Shown: positions 60,501 through 64,000 of the stretch, piece after piece
How the letters are laid out: every line of letters begins with the position of its first letter
Numbering within the stretch: position 1 is the first letter of the stretch
Assembly: GCA_013397115.1 (NCBI GenBank)
Contig: VWZW01001682.1
Coordinates: 510-64,509, forward strand
Length of the DNA: 64,000 bases
Source of the DNA: Edolisoma coerulescens
Taxonomy: Eukaryota > Chordata > Aves > Passeriformes > Campephagidae
Reading direction: 5' to 3'
The notes under the pieces: model-generated
What the model was told of the DNA's origin: nothing
What the model saw: the letters and a program-made list of their open reading frames with translations, nothing else
The model's database searches: none
Translations under genes and position numbers: made by a program

Positions 60501-63500
60501 TATCCTGGAGACTTGAATGCCCTTTCCCAAAAGGTTCAAATGGTATAATTTTTTTTCTTTTTTTTTTTTTTCTTCCATGCTGGGAGTGGGGGATGGTCAG
60601 GGAACAGGCAGTGGTGCCTCCCTGAGGGCCTGTGTGCCACTGCTCTCTTGATGCATTAGGAGATCTACTGTGCAGTAGGATGGGTGCTAGCTGGAACACG
60701 GGTGTGTGCTGCACTGTTCCTGTGTTTAACAGGATTGTCCTACATTGTACAGCATTTCCTTTTTCTGATTCACTCCCAGAAGAGGTGTGAAAACATTTAC
60801 AAAGCATGCATTCTCTGAGTCTTCAGTCCCAAAAGTTTGAAATAAATCACAGGTAGTGTGAGGAAAGAATAACTTGTCTTTCTAGGCGAGTCCTGGGAGA
60901 CTCTACTGATATGTCAATAATTACAGAACAAGTATAATGACAGGGCACAGAATAAAAGCTGAAATCCATCAAGAAGAATCAAATATATATATTTTTTTTT
61001 TAGTGTGCTGTTTTGCTTGGATTTTTACCTAGTAATGGCAAGTTTTCCAGCAGTAAAGATCTTTTCAATTGGTTGTTTCAAAGCCTTGCAAGTTTTAAAT
61101 AATATTTCCTTTTCATTGGCATGTGAAATCCTGCTTGCAAAACAATATATTTACCATAACTAAATGTCTATTGCTCTGCCACTCCTGGTTCACATATTTA
61201 ACATGAATTGAGAGGTTATTCTATACCTTCTATAGTCTCATTCTGAAATAATTCCATTCTGAAGGGGCTCAGCTGTTGAAACTAGAAAGTACAGCGTATT
61301 TCTGACTCGTAAGTAATAGGTTCTTCCTGATTTGGAGGTTTACCAGCCTGCTCCTTAGAGACTGACACATTTGATTCGTCTCCTGTGGGCATAAAACTCT
61401 TCCTAGTACCACTGTTTGCCACTTTACAATTTAATTAACTCATAGTTGCCAAGTTTTTTTTTTTAAAAGTAGCTTAAGGCTTCAGCTAAGAAACACGTAA
61501 AATATGCTCTGCTAATGCCACCTGCTGATGCTGAGGGTACATATCTGCCTGCAGTTTCATTTAATGCAAAGTTTCTATATGCCATCCTGTATATATGCAA
61601 TGACTAACTTCTCATATGCTTTGTCAGAGTGTTATTTTAGATCCATAATAATGAATTAGTTCTGTCTCTTACTCCTGTGTGCAGTAATTTCACTTTAGCT
61701 CTAGTCCAACTCATGAAGTGTAATTCTGGTTGCTAAAAACAAACAAAAGAACCCAACTTAGTCCTTGTTCTCACTGTTCTGTACTAATTCCATGCATAGT
61801 TAAACTGCAGACTTAAGCCATTCCTTACATTTTTATAAAATATGTATCTTAGTGTCTCAAAAATTTCTTGTGTCTGTGAAGGTGCAAACTCTTGGCCTTG
61901 TGTGGGACACAGTGCAGCTGAGCTTCATTTTTCTGCCCCAACTTCTTGCTGTCTTTCTCTGTTGCAGAGGACTCGTGTACAATGTGACCCTGGCGATCAG
62001 GATCAAAGGGGTGGTAAAAAAAATCTCTTTTGCTGGAAATAGTCTTCACTTTTGTGATTGATGGCAGGCAGGCCAGCCAACAGCACCGAGAGACAGGATG
62101 CATTTACACTCCCCACTTTTTAGGGTATGTTTACTAGTGGATTGTTTTTGTTTTAACCCTCGTGTTTGGTTTTCCCTCCTTGCACAGTTCAGTGGGATGC
62201 AAACAACTGAAATAATCAAGTGCTAGAATTACATTGTGTCAACCTGTACATAAACAGTAATCGAGTGGTTTTGAACAGGACTGTGCAAAAACACAGGAAC
62301 ACTGAAAGTTTGAGTTACTGAGAACCTGCTTTTCACACTGCCCTCCACTAAGGGCATGGTTTGGGAGTTGGAGAGGGAGAATTGTGATAGACTAGAACAT
62401 GTCAGGCACGAGCTTAAACTGCTGAAACAGAACTAATACCACTTTAGGAAAAAAAAGCTGAGCTAGTAGCACCATTGAGTCATTTCTACAGTAGCATCTC
62501 CTCAGGTTTGACAGAGAGCTCTGTATGTTTTGCATCTGCATGTTTCAGCCACAATCATATCCTTCACCTTTATGATTATGGACATAGTAGCTGAAACAAT
62601 GTCTGCTTCTTGGGTTTGGTGGGATTTAAAAAAAATATTTAATTATTATTTATGATTACTTTTTCTCTGGTCAGTCTTGTGTGCTCTGTTGTTCCTCTCA
62701 CAGGATTTATTTCTTTAGCTCATCTGATTCAAATAGCTGTCATCAAAATAATTGAGGATTTTTTATTTATATACCCTTTTTTTTCACTGTGTGTTTTCAC
62801 TCTGAGTTGCAAATGTCCCAAATTTCTCTTTACTCATAAGAACTGATCTCTCTCTCTTTCCCTCTGTGTTTTGTGGGTGTTGGGGCACATATCTTTGCCT
62901 GCCCTCAGGCACTGTGCTCCAGCCCTGTGGGACAGTCCATTTATTGTTTTGACATGCTGGCTCTTATTTCCCATGACTGTGACAAAATTCTGTTCCTGTA
63001 GAATGTAATTTCTTTTGATTGTTCTTCATTGTTCTTGTTCTATGTCAGTTTTTTCACTAATTTACAGGAAGAAAAATATCTGGACTCCTGACTTTTCTTA
63101 TGCATTGTCTCAGAAATACTTGTCTTGTGGTTTAAAGTACAAAACTGAGTCAGGACCTCTGACTGGCATGGTAAAAACCCCTTCATCAAATTCAATAGTC
63201 TCTCACATAGATGGCCTCCCTATGCAGAAAGGTGAGTTTATTTAACAGGGATGTTGAAGTTGCTTGGATTATTCTTTGCGTACTTATGAAAGTGAAAAAT
63301 GTCACTGACAAAAAATGTGTCATGAGCTTAATTTTTCTTTTCTTATGCAAAATTGTAATTTACTTTGTTGGGTATTTTTTGAGAAAAATGGATTTTTTTT
63401 TTTTAAACTGAAGATATTAAGAACAAAAATGAACTTTTATTTTGGTAGACAAGTGCTTATCTGTAAGTTGAATTCTAAAGATCTCTTAATTCCTGAAAAA

Positions 63501-64000
63501 GGAGCAGCAGAGGAAAGGAAGACTGATGAGTTGAAGCTGTTTATCTTGTGTTTTCAGGGAATTTGAGAAGGTGATTCTGATGTATTTTAATTTTTTAAAA
63601 TTGTTGCCGCAATAGTGCTTTTCTGTTTTAGTTTCGGATGATGCATGTGTGCATAGAACCGACAGCATAAGTTTCTGAGTTTAGAAGTTCCTGGTTGCAG
63701 CTGCTTGAACTCCACTTTGCTTTGGACTAGAACAGGTGCTTAACTTGTCTATCTGCCTCTTATCCTCTGCTCCACCCCACATGCCTCTGAAGACGACTGT
63801 GAAATGCTATAGCAGCAGTTGAATATAGTTGTTAAAGGAAATGTAAAGAGAGGGACTCTTGCTTTAGCACAGCAGGAGTCTTTATGAGTTGTGGAGAGCT
63901 GCTGCACTCACACAGCTACCATGCAAAGATCATGGCATTTTAAAACACCATCCTAAAGGAAAATAGTCCTAAATGATGGACCTTGCTAATATTGAAGAGC
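57521..64000. other. gene-free stretch to the window end
   Basis: AT-rich unique DNA. 57,900-58,230 is open in several frames on both strands but unrecognised. A good 3' splice-site look-alike at 60,243 (CTGACAG) and another at 62,910 (CCCTCAG) lack matching 5' splice sites. T-rich runs lie at 60,549-60,573 and 60,995-61,003. The minus frame at 60,391-60,807 (138 codons) crosses a poly-T tract and is treated as chance. Confidence 0.55.

Noticed and set aside
60391..60807. Longest open frame (minus, 138 codons)
   Set aside because: It crosses a poly-T tract that encodes a lysine run, has no recognisable domain, and lacks splice or promoter support.
1..64000. tRNA, rRNA, snoRNA, CRISPR array or telomeric repeat
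   Set aside because: None seen: no cloverleaf-type A/B boxes outside the SINE relic, no regularly spaced repeats, no TTAGGG arrays.

Overview
The window looks like nuclear DNA of a bird, most likely a passerine. The base composition is AT-rich and CpG-poor. There are two truncated CR1 LINE 3' ends (near 44.04-44.14 kb and 57.24-57.52 kb). One compact solo LTR (50,414-50,685) is flanked by a matching 6-bp duplication, and two further LTR-like blocks are visible (2.74-3.18 kb and 45.25-45.73 kb). No bacterial, plasmid or phage features are present. No open frame exceeds about 138 codons and none is recognised as a known protein. I read the window as a promoter/first-exon end followed by a very long intron, or a stretch of gene desert. 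The host gene cannot be named from this sequence.

Layout. 1-620 is a CpG-rich block with GC boxes, a G-quadruplex motif, candidate 5' splice sites and a small 18-bp minisatellite. 0.6-19.8 kb is mostly unique AT-rich sequence with one LTR-like relic, a TTTA microsatellite and two weak exon candidates. At 19.85-20.07 kb there is a short isolated CpG island with a near-consensus CTCF-type site, a G-quadruplex motif and a strong 5' splice site. It is followed by a T-rich tract and a GC-richer block (20.3-21.0 kb) that looks coding-like on the minus strand and may be a decayed retrocopy. A perfect 16-bp hairpin lies at 21.65 kb and an ancient MIR/CORE-SINE-like relic at 23.1 kb. A second minus-strand coding-like block lies at 25.1-25.8 kb, and a possible 21-nt microexon at 26.55 kb.

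28-44 kb is quiet apart from two CpG-retaining, homeodomain-motif-bearing stretches (28.15-28.54 and 35.78-36.09 kb) that look like conserved non-coding elements, and small palindromes. 44-51 kb is the most repeat-rich part: a CR1 end, an LTR-like promoter block with CCAAT, TATA and 5' splice-site signals, a CAGCTG-palindrome block with a minus-strand 5' splice site, and the solo LTR. 51-64 kb is mostly unique sequence plus one CR1 end.

The annotation is therefore mainly regulatory candidates and repeats. No gene product is claimed with confidence. All exon, enhancer and retrocopy calls are inferences from sequence pattern alone.
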